A DNA stretch of 35,000 nucleotides from Bigelowiella natans CCMP2755 (GCA_000320545.1 ADNK01001287.1:1-35000), one strand, 5' to 3'. Shown: positions 1 through 11,412, counted from the first letter of the stretch. Notes: generated by a model from the sequence alone, not told the origin. A program made the numbers and translations.

Positions 1-134
1 AAAAACACTCTTCCAAAATCACCCCCTCAAATCGTTTACCATGATCTATGGATTGGTAGGCACTAATAGTATTCTTTATTTTTGTTTGTGTTGTGTTGTT
101 CCCAAAAAAAGGGGGGTGGGGGGGGGGGGATGAG

Positions 135-177
<43 letters not shown>

Positions 178-558
178 GCTGGTTTTGACATCAGGAGGAT
201 AACTTCGCTAAGAATGCAATGCGGTTTCGAGGGGGGGGGGACAGCTATTTTTAAGGTGATTTCCGAGGGTGTGCTTGAATTCAACGATACAGTTTTCCGT
301 GGGTGGTAAGTCGGAATAATAACAACACACAATTTGTTGCGAATTGAGGCGACACCATCAGTTGTTGTCATCGCGTGAGAATGGTGTGTAAGGATTCTTC
401 GTCCTACCCCCCCGCATGTGGCCGCGCTGGCGTTGTAGTTCGGCCCGCCCTTCTCAGCTAGTAGTCGCCTTGTCTGATGATGACGATGGTGATGAAGGAT
501 AGATCAACAATCATAGTGAGAATGTCACGGATTCACAGTAAATGCGAACACGAGAATA

Positions 559-632
<74 letters not shown>

Positions 633-810
633 AAGGCGGAGAGAAGGCAAAACTGAGACGGATTTTCTTTTTTGATCTGCATTAGTTTTGTTGCACGTGC
701 ACGCGTCTCTTGGCGCGCACATGCTTGAATGGTATCAACACACGTCGGGTTCTCCGGAAAAGGGCGGGGGAGATGTGCAGCGAAAGTGCGATTTTGATGG
801 GAGCACGCAC
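1..810. other. Microsatellite-rich left edge, no firm gene
   Basis: This stretch holds an (AG)n run at about 138-174 behind a G tract, and a (TC)n(AC)n composite at 561-633. It should contain either the remaining exons of the minus-strand gene whose last recognised exon ends at 811, or the end of a plus-strand gene. A plus-strand open segment at about 190-308 is listed separately. No further minus-strand exon could be assigned with confidence. Confidence 0.6.
190..308 (+). CDS. Possible exon fragment, beta-helix-like protein
   Basis: A plus-strand open segment ends in a GTAAGT-type donor at about 309 and reads through GGGTAIFKVISEGVLEFNDT. The spacing of Gly-rich turn, short strand and N-D-T-x-F resembles one rung of right-handed beta-helix (polymorphic membrane protein-like) repeats, where GG-A-I, a short strand and a S/N-x-T-F turn recur. 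The acceptor is uncertain (CATCAG near 199) and lies after a purine-rich (AG)n run, a poor pyrimidine tract. The resemblance is weak and rests on one rung. It could equally be non-coding DNA in an intron of the minus-strand gene. Confidence 0.2.
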
Positions 811-872
811 CTGATCCGCGTCGTAGGTCTTACCATCCAACTCAACCACCCATTTCTAAAGTTACGCGCGCG

Positions 873-958
<86 letters not shown>

Positions 959-1653
959 GTAAAATCCAATTCCGCTGTCTGCGTGCTAACAAGACGTGCG
1001 GCAAAATGGTGCTATGAGCTGAAAGAAGATATGCGGCGCTGCTCACTTACCCCTGGCGCAGCCTCCTTCAACGATACACTTGGTTTCAGATCTCCATATC
1101 CCGCGCACATGAGTGGTATGCTTGGATCCTAAAACACGCCGCATCGTCGAGCAAGTTACGGTACTACCATTTGGCAGAGGAGAGGGTTTATGTATATGAC
1201 AGCAGGGAAGCTTTTCTGACAACCCCAATCCCGTTAGGGCGAGGCGAGGCCCACCTTATCGATAATGTTGCCGCTGAAACATGCATGTCCTTCGTACTTG
1301 AACTCGTAGGAGCGAGGGTCGTTGCTCATTGCTGCTGTCCCAAGTATTGCTGCTGCTTTCCCACGGATTGATGAACGCGCTGGCGCGGACTTCTCATTAC
1401 CCTCTGGAACCGCTGGTGGCGGAACGTCCTCAGCACCGTTTATGCGCGTTTGCCACTACGAGACAAAAGCAGCAACTCCAGTCAAGGGTTGAGGAAAGCA
1501 AGGGGAGAGGGGGGATGGCCAAACCTGGTTCGCGAAGTTCTCAATCTCCAGGTCGTTGGTGACGGCGAGCACTGCCGCAGTGATGACAAATACGAACACA
1601 CCCACGCCTAGCTTCCATCCATGCTTGAAAGGGACGGGGGGGTCAGATTCCAT
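811..1653 (-). CDS. Unknown membrane-anchored protein, 5' exons only
   Basis: Four minus-strand exons join in phase 0: 1525-1653, 1255-1455, 1051-1128 and 811-855, giving 151 residues with the 3' end unresolved. Introns have GT-AG ends, including GTAAGT at 1050 and GTGCGT at 810. The start ATG at 1653 is followed by MESDPPVPFKHGWKLGV and a hydrophobic segment (about residues 15-31, VGVFVFVITAAVLAV), so a signal anchor or uncleaved signal peptide is likely. The rest is soluble, with YEFKYEGHACFSG and a later KWVVELDGKTYDADQ strand-turn-strand segment. I recognise no family. The third intron holds a (TC)n(TG)n microsatellite in the sense direction. A tRNA gene lies head-to-head about 250 bp upstream. 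Confidence 0.5.
873..954. repeat. (AC)n(AG)n composite microsatellite
   Basis: About 20 AC units are followed directly by about 21 AG units. It lies inside the third intron (856-1050) of the minus-strand gene and reads (TC)n(TG)n in the sense direction, so it lengthens the pyrimidine tract before the acceptor. Confidence 0.95.
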
Positions 1654-1903
1654 TGTGCATGAAGAAGCCCACCGTCGTCGCTCGAAGGAGTCGAGATCGG
1701 GAGGAATAATCTCAGAGGAATCAGATCAGGTAACGTGGCCTGCTCGACCGCGACCCTCTCAGCATGTCATTCGCCCTATATGTTCTTATTGCGACATAAA
1801 AATAAGTATGTCGTAGATTTAGAATAGATATGAAACATTGTATTTGATGGAATGGTTTTAATCTTGCGGGTTCTCTACGGTTCAAGAAAGTATATAAGAA
1901 TCA

Positions 1904-1975
1904 GCAACCATGGTATAGGGGTTAGCATATTTGCCTTCCAAGCAAATGACCCGGGTTCGAGTCCCGGTGGTTGCA
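1904..1975 (+). tRNA. tRNA-Gly (anticodon UCC)
   Basis: A 72-nt cloverleaf can be folded by eye. The acceptor stem is GCAACCA/TGGTTGC, the anticodon stem TTTGC/GCAAA closes the loop CTTCCAA with anticodon TCC, and the T arm is CCGGGTTCGAGTCCCGG. Discriminator A1975 follows; no CCA is encoded, as expected in eukaryotes. The internal A box (TGGTATAGGGGTTAG) and B box (GGTTCGAGTCC, 1954-1964) are intact. There is no intron. A T5 run at 1982-1986 is a good Pol III terminator, and TATATAAG lies just upstream at 1891. Confidence 0.95.
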
Positions 1976-1981
1976 GGTTTC

Positions 1982-1986
1982 TTTTT
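1982..1986 (+). terminator. Pol III oligo-T terminator
   Basis: Five T residues lie seven bases after the discriminator of the tRNA-Gly gene, the standard RNA polymerase III stop. Confidence 0.75.
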
Positions 1987-2168
1987 GTCCCTTTTAATTT
2001 TGTATATGTGCATATTGAGCAAGTCGTACCCAGACCTTTCGGTGCGTCTTTGGTAAAACTTAACTTTTTTACGAGGCTGACTGGCTTAGTACAGAAAAGT
2101 TGATGTCGTAGTATGAAAATATAGGAGTTTTGTACTGTTTTTGCGGGCTGGCCGATTCATCAAACGCC

Positions 2169-3309
2169 ATGTCATTTGGGCCACCACCGCACCTCCTGCT
2201 TGCTACTCTCTTCTCACTTGCCACAGGGGGGCGGAGGACCCTCCCGGCCCCCCGGGCGGACTTTCTCGTTCCGGATAACCTCGATTATCACAACGTTGCG
2301 ACCCTTGGTCCATCGCCTCGTCAGGTCGTCGATGCGACAATGAAAGCCGTCCTGGAGCTCGGTAGGGATTTTGCCTTCTATTCTTTTGAGTTCCCCTCAT
2401 CGAAGCGAGCTTCACCAACCATCAATAGTATAATCGCCTTAACAAATTTTGCTCCTACCGACAGAAAGTAACCCGACGAACGAATACTTCGGTGGCAATG
2501 GCGTGGTTGAGCCCGCGACGCTGCGTATGGAGGCTGTCCGAGAGAAGGCGGCGAAGGCACTCGGAGCGTTCCTGAACGAGACCCTTGTCATGCCCTCGAC
2601 CACTGTTTCTCTGAATAACGTCGCCGAAGGCCTCGTCTCTTCTGGCTTCGTGAAGCGGGGTGATTTCGTGTTAACGACAGATCAGGAGCACGCCGGGGGG
2701 CTGAGGTGCTGGCAGCACTACACCAAGGTTGAGCCCCTTCTCGGGGGACTCGACGTAGTTTCTATACCTGTTTCACCCCCCCCTTCCTCCGAGGACGACG
2801 TCCTCCAGCTCTTCCGTGAAGCCCTGGAAAAGAAGCAGTACCGTGTTGTCACAGTCTCGCACGTTACGACTACAAACGGCCTGCGTTTGCCCCTCCGCGA
2901 GCTAGCGGACCTCGTCCACCAGCACGGAGCGGTCCTCGTCGTCGACGGCGCACAGGCCCACGGCGGGATTCGCGTAGACGTGCACGAGCTCGGCGTCGAT
3001 GTCTACACAACCTCTTCGCACAAGTGGCTGTGCGCGCCGAAGGGCGCTGGTTTGCTGTTCATCTCGCAGCGAGTCCGCGATAGAATCACCCCGACCTTTC
3101 TGGACGGAGGCAGCTATCCGTACACGGGATCCACGGGAACTCGCCCCCAGCACACGCTCGCAGGTCTTGGCGCGGCCATCGACTACTTCGAGTCGTTCGG
3201 GTTCGAAGAGGTGGAAGCTTATAACCTGAGGCTGAGGAGCGTGGCTTATGCCGGTTTTAGCGCTCTTGCCAAGGAAATCCCAGGTGGTGACTGGCTGTAG
3301 TAGTTTCAC

Positions 3310-3385
<76 letters not shown>

Positions 3386-3830
3386 TTGTGCATTCGTTTG
3401 TTGCTGCCTGAGAGGCGGGGAGTGGTGGCGTTGTTCTTGCGAATTCGTGGAATGTAGGGCTGAGATGCATGGTGCGCAGGGGATATATTTAGACGTATAA
3501 ACACATCGTTGTGCATGTTCGATTCGGCCACTATGTGCGCTCTCAGGAATCACACTGGTCAGCCCGCCGGGGGGGGCGCTAGCCGCTCCTATCCTTACAG
3601 TGGGACTCCCGGCAAACGTCACATCTATCGACGTGTCTGCGGCTCTGTACACGGATTTTGGCCAGGTGGTGAAGATCACAGGGCGCGCGATCTACCCGGA
3701 GGAAGGCGGCCCTTCCATGCCGCTGCAGGCCACGAGGTTCTCCTTCCACTTGTTCAACAACGAGACCGAGGTCAAGGCGCTCGTCAAGAGCTTCGGCAGT
3801 GTCGTTCGGAACTTGACGGGAGCGTATTAA
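2169..3830 (+). CDS. PLP-dependent class V aminotransferase-like protein
   Basis: Three exons (2169-2361, 2465-3283, 3547-3830) give 431 residues, joined in matching phase 1 at both introns. The fold-type I PLP signature is clear: SHVTTTNG (about 196-203), DGAQAHG with the ring-nitrogen Asp225, and TSSHKW with the Schiff-base Lys251. The C-terminal domain starts around PGITLVSPP, spanning the last splice. Length and motifs fit the isopenicillin N epimerase/cysteine desulfurase-like/EgtE-like branch; the substrate cannot be told from sequence. I chose ATG2169 because the open frame upstream has no other ATG and MSFGPPPHLLLATLFSLATG looks like a short hydrophobic leader, so the enzyme may be secreted or targeted to an organelle. 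Intron 2 contains a (TC)n(GT)n microsatellite. The gene is tail-to-tail with the PH-domain gene. Confidence 0.9.
3311..3384. repeat. (TC)n(GT)n composite microsatellite
   Basis: About 18 TC units and about 18 GT units lie inside intron 2 of the aminotransferase gene, in the sense orientation. Confidence 0.95.
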
Positions 3831-4566
3831 AAGCGGGGTTTCTGGAAGTTGCGGCAGGGCGTTGCAATGACTGATGTAGATTAAGAACCGAGTGTACATG
3901 TTTAATTTTTTTTTAGTGTAGGAATTGCAGAAGTATAAGCTAAGAGAGTCTTTCTCCGCGCTCTGCTATAGTTAGCGGGATCTGCCGCTGATGAATGTGC
4001 GTAAGGCGCACAGGGTGCTGAAAACAGTTTGCACCGTTTGTTTTACATAGTAAGTCTATGATCTCAGTCTGGGGTCATCTCATATCTGACGCATGATGCA
4101 TGAGATGTTGCACAGGTTAACGCATTACAAGCTAATAATGCGTATCCATGGGCGCAATGATCGATGACTCAATTTTTCTTCAGCGCATAGCATGCGGCCT
4201 AGCGGCTATACGAGGCATCACTGCTGCGACCTACTACGCATCGCACCCTACTTATTGTCATATCTAGATGTACGTTTACAGGACATACATGGCACGATAT
4301 ATAACGACCATGCTAGCATGACAATGAAACATACACATACTAATAGCAGCTATACACCATTATTACCATCGTTGGCTTCATATGTCGCGAACGCGCGCCG
4401 GCTTTTGCATGTTCATTGCAACTAACATATACGTGTACGCTGCCAAAACGTGCGCGCAGGAACCCGTGTCATTTCAAACAAAGCAACAAGCGGTTGATCA
4501 TGAAAAATGAAATCTCTAGTTTGTGCAGGCTCATAGGCGGCAAACAACCGCGGCGCACGTTGTTCT
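3831..4566. other. Tail-to-tail spacer with palindromic motifs
   Basis: No gene is seen. The gap separates the 3' ends of the aminotransferase (+) and PH-domain (-) genes. It is rich in short palindromic words (ATGCAT, GCATGC, TCTAGA-like) and contains one copy of the 12-bp palindrome CATGCTAGCATG at 4309-4320. Both 3' untranslated regions must lie here. Confidence 0.7.
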
Positions 4567-5977
4567 TTATTTCGTGGCCGCCATCATGTGCTCCAAGGAT
4601 TCCAGGGCCACGCTTGCACGCCAGATTTTATCGTCGCAAGCTTTGAACTCCCCGTCGAGCATGAGATCCTTGAGTGGCTTCATCTGCCCTTGCACATTTT
4701 TTATGATTCCCTTCATCGTTCGGAATTGCGGCGACAGCTCATATTTCTGGGTGCCGAGCTGATTAATACAAACGTACGAGGAAGCATGTGTTTTCGTCAG
4801 TGCATGCACGCGCAACTGCGTCACGATGCAAGCCATCCTCATTTCGTTTTAGGGAGACCGGAAAATGGGGAGGGGGAAAGGACATTTCTCGATCGGCGCG
4901 GTGCACCTCAGCCCTCACCTTCTTCTCGAGTACTTCCAGTCGTTTCTGGATCTTAGCGTATTCGGCACTAACTTCTTTGAACATTTGCTTGTCACCGTGG
5001 CCGCTATTTCTCCTCATGTCCGGAAAGGCCTCTCCCTCGGCAGAAGGAATGAAGCCTGGATCAGGGACGAAGTTAGGAGGCGGAGGCGGGGCAGGGCGAA
5101 GGGGGGAGGGGGGGGGGGGGGGGGGGAAAACCCAAACAAGAATACTTCACTACTCTATAACTAGTAATAGCATCATTACACAGAGAAATACAATTGTCTA
5201 TGGTCTACTATTCGAACACAGACAACACGTGCATGTATACATACACACGTGCATGTATACACACACACGCAGCTGCATGTACCGAGCATCTTCTTGCGCT
5301 CCGACTCTGGGATTTTGGCAGTTGTCTTGACCGTCATGTAGAGGTGGTTCACGTCCGCGAGGGATTCGGAGCCCATCTCGCCCGTCAGTTTCAGAAGCCT
5401 GGGAGGAGTCGTTTGGCAAGGGAAGAAGGGGAAATGCAGGGGGGGGGAGGGGAGGGAGTGTGCCGTCAAAATATATGTGCCTTGAATGGGGTTTAAATAT
5501 AAATATGATGATCATGCTTGTGTGTGTGTGTGTGTGTGTGTGTGTTGCCTTCATGTCACCTCCTCCGCCATCATCTCTACTTGCAATGCTACTACTATTT
5601 CTACTACACGACGACAACGGCGACGACGATGACGGCTGCCTACTCTCTGAGGCCAGTGATCCAAATCTTGAATTCCCGCGGTTGTATAGCGATGAGGTCC
5701 AACGTCTTGCCGCCATCGTAAATTATAGAGAACGACGAACGCTCGAGCTCCGGGGCGCGGTGTCGCTGGAATTTAGGCATCTTCTGGCCGATTACAATGT
5801 CCTCGATGTATTTGAACAAGATGCACGTTTTCCTGGGGTTTTTCTTCTTCGAGTACCTGGTGATGTGAAAGGGGGTGTGCGACGAGTATGGTTGGTCTCT
5901 ACTTTTCCAGGGTTGGGATCCTCAAATATCATTCAAAGAGTACGATTGGATGGAATGTTCGATGTCTCCATTGGCTT

Positions 5978-6023
<46 letters not shown>

Positions 6024-7518
6024 TGTGTGTGTGTGTGTGTGTGTGTGTAAATATTCGCTACTTCTTCTACCATTGGAGGGCTGTGTTATCGGCTGTAAGG
6101 TGGAAGTGCCTGAAGTGCGGGAATCCGAACGATCCGTACCTGGCGATAAACAGCTGCGGTTGAGGTGGTGGTCATAACTGTGATGATTCAACCGAATATA
6201 TACTTCAAAAAATATGCGGATGAGAACGTGCGTGCGTGCGCGCACGCCTGCTTTAAGGCCGCTGTAAGCGCGCCTTGTTTCGTCCTTCGACGTATTCAGT
6301 GTAGGAGTGAGGAGGGCGTTCTGTCCCAACCGACTTTAGGAATTGCGTGCCCTGGTGCATGATCTCGAGAGCATCGATGCGCTCAGAAGTGACGGTCGCC
6401 TCGTCAGTCTCCTCGACAACCACGTCTCCATTCTTCATCGGCTCCGTAGGGGGTCTCTGTGTGTTATCACGGGAAGCATCAGGTGGCTGATGCTGACGCA
6501 GACTCATGTCCGCCTCCCCAACCCCCCCACCCCCCCCCCCAAAAGAAACAGCTTTTGTGTGTGTGCATTATGGACCGTTCAAGCCCTGCATTTAAATAAT
6601 ATATTTGGGGAAAAGAGATTTGCCATTTTAGAAGATCGATGTTCCCCAAAATGTGATCATATATATTTATGGTCGTCTGTCTGCTGCGCGCTAGAAATTA
6701 CTGGCTTGTGGATAGTTTTCCCCTCCGCTTTCTTTCCTTTGGGTGCAGTCGGCGCAGTAGGTTGAGAGGCCGTGGGCTCCGAATCTGCTACGGCAAAATC
6801 GAAGGCTTTCTTTTTCGCAGGCTGCCCGAGGACTTCTCTCCGCAAGTCTTCGTTAAGGACGTTGTTTTCCGAAGCCGCATGTAACAGAACTGAAAATGAT
6901 GAGGAGAATGGTGGATTGATGTAAAAGGAAAAAAATGGACGTCGGCGCGAGCACGTTAGCACGAAGATTAAGGTCATTGTTAGGCCTCGACACGCCCCTC
7001 TCAAACACATGCAAAGCAGCAGCGCAATCACCGTTTCTCTTATCGAGGTTGCGCGGTGAGCTTTGGAGATTGAGGCTCGCTCTGCCAGTGTTTGTTTCCG
7101 CCTGGAATGCAGATCCGAAGCCCTTGGAGCGCGGTGCAGCCGCGCGCGAGGTCGCTGAGCCGGTCGGCTGAGTCGAAAGCCCTCCAAATATATCCTCTAA
7201 CGCAGTGCTGACCGTCGCCCCGGTGGGTGAAGCCACAGTACTAGAGAAATTCTTGGTTTCATTTTCGGGAACAGTCTCAGACGCAAACGAACTAAAGTTG
7301 GAGCGGCGGCGGCTGGATCTCGTATTCGGCGACTTCCCCCCCTGCGCTTTTTTGTTGGCCTGTGGCGAAGGAATCGAGGTCCTCGGGGAGTTAACCGGGG
7401 AGGCCATGGCACTAGCGCTAGGAGGCGACCGGGGTGAGTTAAGATTCGTCTTGGAACGTGACCTGTTCAACTGCCTACTCGAGTTGGCGCGTGGGGGGGG
7501 AGCAAATCTTGATGACAT
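4567..7518 (-). CDS. PH-domain and coiled-coil protein
   Basis: Eight exons (7032-7518, 6702-6889, 6335-6492, 6071-6139, 5644-5856, 5283-5398, 4919-5055, 4567-4758) give 519 residues with matching phases throughout. Residues 1-225 are Ser/Pro/Arg-rich and look disordered. A PH domain spans about 265-373: it opens with MHQGTQFLKYGSFGFPHFR, passes ALQWYSKKK and IVIGQK, and closes with RSSFSIIYDGGKTLDLIA and FKIWITGLRE; the closing Trp and the S-F-S-I-I-Y strand are typical of PLC/RCC1-FYVE-type PH domains. The C-terminal 110 residues are helical and probably coiled coil. A phosphoinositide-binding scaffold is the natural inference. Uncertain points are the non-ideal donor GTCGGT at 6334 and the acceptor at 6493 (an alternative lies at 6487). 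Intron 6 has a good CTAAC branch site 22 nt before its acceptor. Confidence 0.85.
5101..5126. repeat. Poly-G tract
   Basis: A 26-base tract of G with one A lies in intron 6 of the PH-domain gene. On the sense strand it is the poly-C part of the pyrimidine tract before the acceptor at 5056. Confidence 0.9.
5225..5261. repeat. Tandem ACACGTGCATGTATACA repeat
   Basis: Two identical 17-bp units at 5225-5241 and 5245-5261 are separated by three bases in intron 6 of the PH-domain gene. Each unit contains the palindromes ACGT and TGCA. Confidence 0.8.
5519..5545. repeat. (TG)n microsatellite
   Basis: About 13 TG units lie in intron 5 of the PH-domain gene. Confidence 0.9.
5980..6048. repeat. (TA)n and (TG)n microsatellites
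   Basis: About 19 TA units are followed by a short spacer and about 12 TG units, within intron 4 (5857-6070) of the PH-domain gene. Confidence 0.95.
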
Positions 7519-8290
7519 GTTTGGTTTGTTTGTTTCACCGGCCTGTTTTCTTCACTTTGTGACTATAAGCTCCGGCGTTCTACGCCAAATTTTCCTCTAC
7601 AAATTGCACGTGCGCCAGCAAGATCAGGGCAGGGGTACAGCTCGTAGGAAAGGGGAGGGGGCGGGGGGGGCTTGTGGGTTTTCGTCGTGTTGTGAATCTG
7701 GATTCACTCCCATGACATTATTTCTAATATTTGTCGGGAATATTGGTTGTCGCATCGATGAAACGGATGTCCTTTTTACGATGTCGCATTTTTCTGAAGG
7801 CGTTTTGAGTCATTAGATCCACTCGTAGATGTACATCATGCGTCTTCGTCGCGAAACGGTAGCCGGGCTCGCGAAAAAGATGATGGCCGTTTTTAGAGAT
7901 AAAAACGCATGAGTTTTAGGCCTGCGACAACCCTTTATCTGGATATATGATGGGAAACTTCACCTAGATCTACTTTCAGATGAGCCGCGAAGTTCCATTT
8001 TGCGCGGTTCTTTCCCCGTGGAGTTCTTGTTCCTGTTGTATTGTTCGGAGTTTGGATCCGAATCTTCGTCCCTGCTGCATGTCGAGTGTGGTCACGATAA
8101 TCGTTAGATATTATCGGGTATATTTTTCCCCTAAATTTAGCAAAAACTTTATCGAGGAAAGATTGGGGCTCCCCGCTGACCCCAAACGATTCTCATTGGC
8201 AAAGTAAGCTGTGCAGAGCGCAGGTGGGCTCGGTGGGGCGGAAGGAGGTCGGAATGGGGACAAGGGGATGATGTTTTTGTGAATTTAGGC
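7519..8290. promoter_or_regulatory. Head-to-head gap, shared promoter region
   Basis: This gap lies between the divergent starts of the PH-domain gene (-) and the small basic protein gene (+). It holds GC-rich patches near 7650-7680 and AT-rich DNA at 8095-8150, but no TATA box or coding segment I can support. It lacks the GCTAGC/GCATGC palindromes of the tail-to-tail gaps. Confidence 0.5.
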
Positions 8291-8955
8291 ATGGAAGCGC
8301 TGCTAGGTTCGTACGGTGACGACAGTGGTGACGAAAATGAGGTAAATGCCAAAAGCTCCGCATTGAAGCCCGACAACGCGGAAGCGAGAGTTAAAACGCA
8401 TGAGAACGGCAAGGCGAAGAAGAAAAAAATGAAGAAGAAGAAGAAGAAGGTAACCAGCAAATTGATTTCACAGATTCCAACGAGGATATGACATTTGCCC
8501 TTGTGCCCATTAGAAGAAGAAAACGAAGCTGGCCCTGCCCTCGGCGTCGGACATAATAGAATCGTCACAACAAGAGGTGGCACTCACCCAACTGAATGAA
8601 TTTGTCGCCTTTTGCTGTCGGTTCAAAATGCCCTTGACTTGCGCAGGTGGAACACGAGAGAAGAGTACAGGCTCGCGACCAAAAGCAGGCTGAGGTTGAG
8701 GCCAAGGTTTCCAAGAGTAGCGAGGAGCCACAAGCAGAAACGAAGTTGGAAGCAGCACCCCCAGGCACAAAGGCAATTCCTGCACGTAAGCGGCTGAATG
8801 AAGCCATCACAAGCGCGGAGCCAGTGCGAAAAAAGCAAAAACCAAAGGAAACTGTCAGACAAAAGAACAAGCGAAAGATGAAACTAGGACAGGCGAAGTT
8901 TACTGTTAAGAGTAATAGAGAATGCCCGGACATATACCGACCCCCAGGATCATGA
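8291..8955 (+). CDS. Small basic nuclear-type protein, C1orf52/UPF0690-like
   Basis: Three exons (8291-8449, 8514-8576, 8647-8955) joined in phase 0 give 176 residues. The N-terminus MEALLGSYGDDSGDENE is acidic and is followed by a Lys-only tract. The second exon encodes KLALPSASDIIESS and the C-terminal part carries KPKETVRQKNKRKMKLGQA. As I recall the family, this Leu-Pro-Ser-Ala-x-(D/E) element and the KETV-x-x-K-x-KRK-x-x-LGQA box resemble the vertebrate C1orf52 (UPF0690) group, a nuclear RNA-associated family of unknown biochemical role. Introns are short (64 and 70 bp). I chose ATG8291 because it gives the conserved-looking acidic start. Function remains unknown. Confidence 0.8.
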
Positions 8956-9698
8956 TTCAATCGAATATTGTTTTATCTTTTTATTTCTTAATATTAAAAA
9001 AAATAACGATGGGTACTGAGAACTGGGCAACTGCGTATTACTTTCTGAAATATGCGGCTACTTCTTCAACGCGAACAAGCGCAGCGGGCGCTCAATTATT
9101 AAGTTCTATTGTTTTGAGATTCACTGTGTGTTTCTAGTTGGCAAATAGGATGACACACAACGTGCACATTTGTGGTTTCATGTGCATCACGTGCAATCTT
9201 TTTGCATCGCCGGTCGTCTTGCATGTTTCAAATCTGCTCGCTCATATGCGATCTGCACGAAAGAGAATCAGTGTACGCTGTGCGCGTAGCTGCAGCTAAC
9301 TGTGCGCAGTGCAATCCCCTAACAGCAACTACGCACAAAACAGGCGTTGTAGTTGTGTCCCTCGATCATGTACATCGCACGACCCATCGATCGAGTCAGC
9401 AACTGAAATTTGATGTTGGGCTAGCTGTGCAAGATTTCGCTCAATGAATCCGCATGTCCCCATCAAGCACATAGCATCTGCTACACCTAGACACGTACGC
9501 AAAAAAACTAATCCAGAAGTGTGCCACAAATGTTTTCGCGTGCACTCTTCATCACAAGTTCCAACACCATCATTTTTCCAATGATGAGTGACCGTGATGA
9601 ACAGCCTGAAGCGAAGCCAATATGCGAACACCCTTTATTTAAGCGCAGTAAGTGTAATGCAACATATTGCTACGATACTGAGACTCCCACGCTCAATA
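8956..9698. other. Tail-to-tail spacer, GTGCAC/TGCA-rich
   Basis: No gene is seen. The gap separates the 3' ends of the small basic protein (+) and the glutamine amidotransferase (-). The stretch 9150-9330 is dense in palindromic words such as GTGCAC, CACGTG, TGCGCA and CTGCAG. Confidence 0.65.
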
Positions 9699-11412
9699 CT
9701 ATTCAAAAAGCCCACATGTCATTCTGCTGCTGTTTTGCTCTCGCTGTGCCTGCTTCATCTTTGTCATATTGACCATCATGCGCATCACCGCGTCCCCGTC
9801 ACCATTGTCCATGTCCTCCGGATGGAACTGTGAGAACACCATCAATAATCGATCTTTCGTGAAATGACGACAATCGATTTTTCATAGATTATAGTAAATG
9901 CGTTGTTTCGAATATCTGCTCATAGAATAGGAGCGTCGAAAGAAAAGAAGAAGGAAAGGAAGTGACCTGGACTCCGAATCCTGCACCATTTCTTAGCTCT
10001 ATAGCCTCAACGACCTCGTCATCGTCCCCAGCCACTGCGATTATCTTCACTCTCTCTCTGAAACGGGCCTGCAGCGGACCATAAGGAAACATGACAGCTT
10101 GATGATGCCTCGAGTTAACAAGGAATTCGTCCTTGTTAACAGCTCGAAACAGAGCATTTTCGCGCCCGAGAAGTCGAATTACGTGCCAGCTGCTGCTCCC
10201 CGCCGTTTCCTGATCAACAAGCGGCTTCCTTCTTCCCGCCATATCGGCATCACCTTGGACACCATCATCGCCAGGTTTAACAATGGCGAACGGGTCGTCA
10301 TAGGGAGCCACGGTTATTTCGGTTGTAGTGGCCGCTGTGTGCCTAATGGGATGTTGCGGCAACTCGGTTGCGATATCTTGAGTAAGGACAGCCCCATGAA
10401 GCACGCTGAGAAGCTGATGACCCCTGCAAATCCCAAAGACTGTCCCCCGCCCGGCATTTAACCAGGCTTCTAATAACGATAGCTCGAAGAGATCAATTTC
10501 CTTGTAATGTGCTGCTCCAAAACCCTGCCCCTGGACTTCTTCTTCCTTCTTCTCTCCCTCTTCTCCCTCCTCGGTCTCCATATGTTCGATTTGTTTCTCT
10601 TCAATTTCCTTCTGCTGTTGCCGCTGATGGTGGTACACGACGGAAGAGCTGCTGTCGCTGGAGTCTGCTAGCAAAACGGGATGTATATCAGCCCCTCCAA
10701 TTGCCACGAGCCCATCGTAGTACGTGAGGATGAAGGACATCAACTGATCGAGTTCTTTTGAGTTCAGAATCAAATCCATTCGAATGGGAAGAATGTGCAC
10801 AGCCTCAGCCCCTGCCTGTACGAGCTTCTGACGTACATGAGGAAACGGATCAACAGTGGCGGGGCACATGTGGCCAATGCGGTTCGCAATCACTAGCATT
10901 CGTACACCACAGAGGTTGCGACGAGAATGGCGGAGGGAGCTTTCGAGGAGGTCATTGTCATCACTGTCGCCGCTACCTAGTGACTCGCCTGGCGCCTCAT
11001 TTTCTATTCTTTCTTCTGCCGTGATTCGTTGAAAGGCACGGTGCGAGTGGAATGTGGAAATGTTAAGATTCGAAACGGGAAGGCTACCCCAGCATTTAGG
11101 GCCGATTCGTTCCAGCTCATGCACATAGCGCTCGACCGCCACTCTAGGCGGCAGCAGCAGAGACCTGAGCAATTGCAATTGCGTGACTTAAAATACATTT
11201 CAGAGGAAAACACACACATAAGATGCTTTCTACCCGTTATCAGGAGCTGCCCCGGTGTCGAATTCTTCCGTTAAAGGAAAAAGGAGGACAGGGCCTTCGT
11301 CGCCCTCGAGCGGGTGCAGCAGCCCAAATTGAACGATCTTAGCCTCCAGAGGCGTAGGAAAGAACAGTACGATCAAGGATAGATGATGGAAAACTTTTCC
11401 GCCCGGGGCCAT
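9699..11412 (-). CDS. Secreted class I glutamine amidotransferase, C26 type
   Basis: Three exons (11234-11412, 9967-11164, 9699-9827) give 501 residues. The start MAPGGKVFHHLSLIVLFFPT is a signal peptide, so the protein should enter the secretory pathway or a vacuole. The class I amidotransferase core contains IGGADIHP (about 215-222), the nucleophile elbow GICRGHQ with Cys306, NSRHHQAV (about 409-416) and, only after the last splice, FHPE with catalytic His461 and Glu463. This pattern fits the gamma-glutamyl hydrolase/PuuD-like C26 branch. An acidic, Gln/Glu-rich insertion (about 240-272) separates the GGADIHP loop from the nucleophile elbow and is unusual for the family. The catalytic His-Glu pair is on a 42-residue final exon; a reading ending before that splice would be inactive. 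Substrate unknown. Confidence 0.9.

Noticed and set aside
82-1046. Open frames with long RERERE, SLSLSL or CVCVCV runs on both strands
   Set aside because: They are translations of (AG)n, (TC)n and (TG)n repeats and hold no other protein-like content.
2902-3679. Minus-strand open frames opposite the aminotransferase
   Set aside because: They are shadows of a well-supported plus-strand enzyme and run through its intronic microsatellite.
4192-4425. Plus-strand open frame in the tail-to-tail spacer
   Set aside because: It has no domain, no splice partners, and lies in palindrome-rich spacer DNA.
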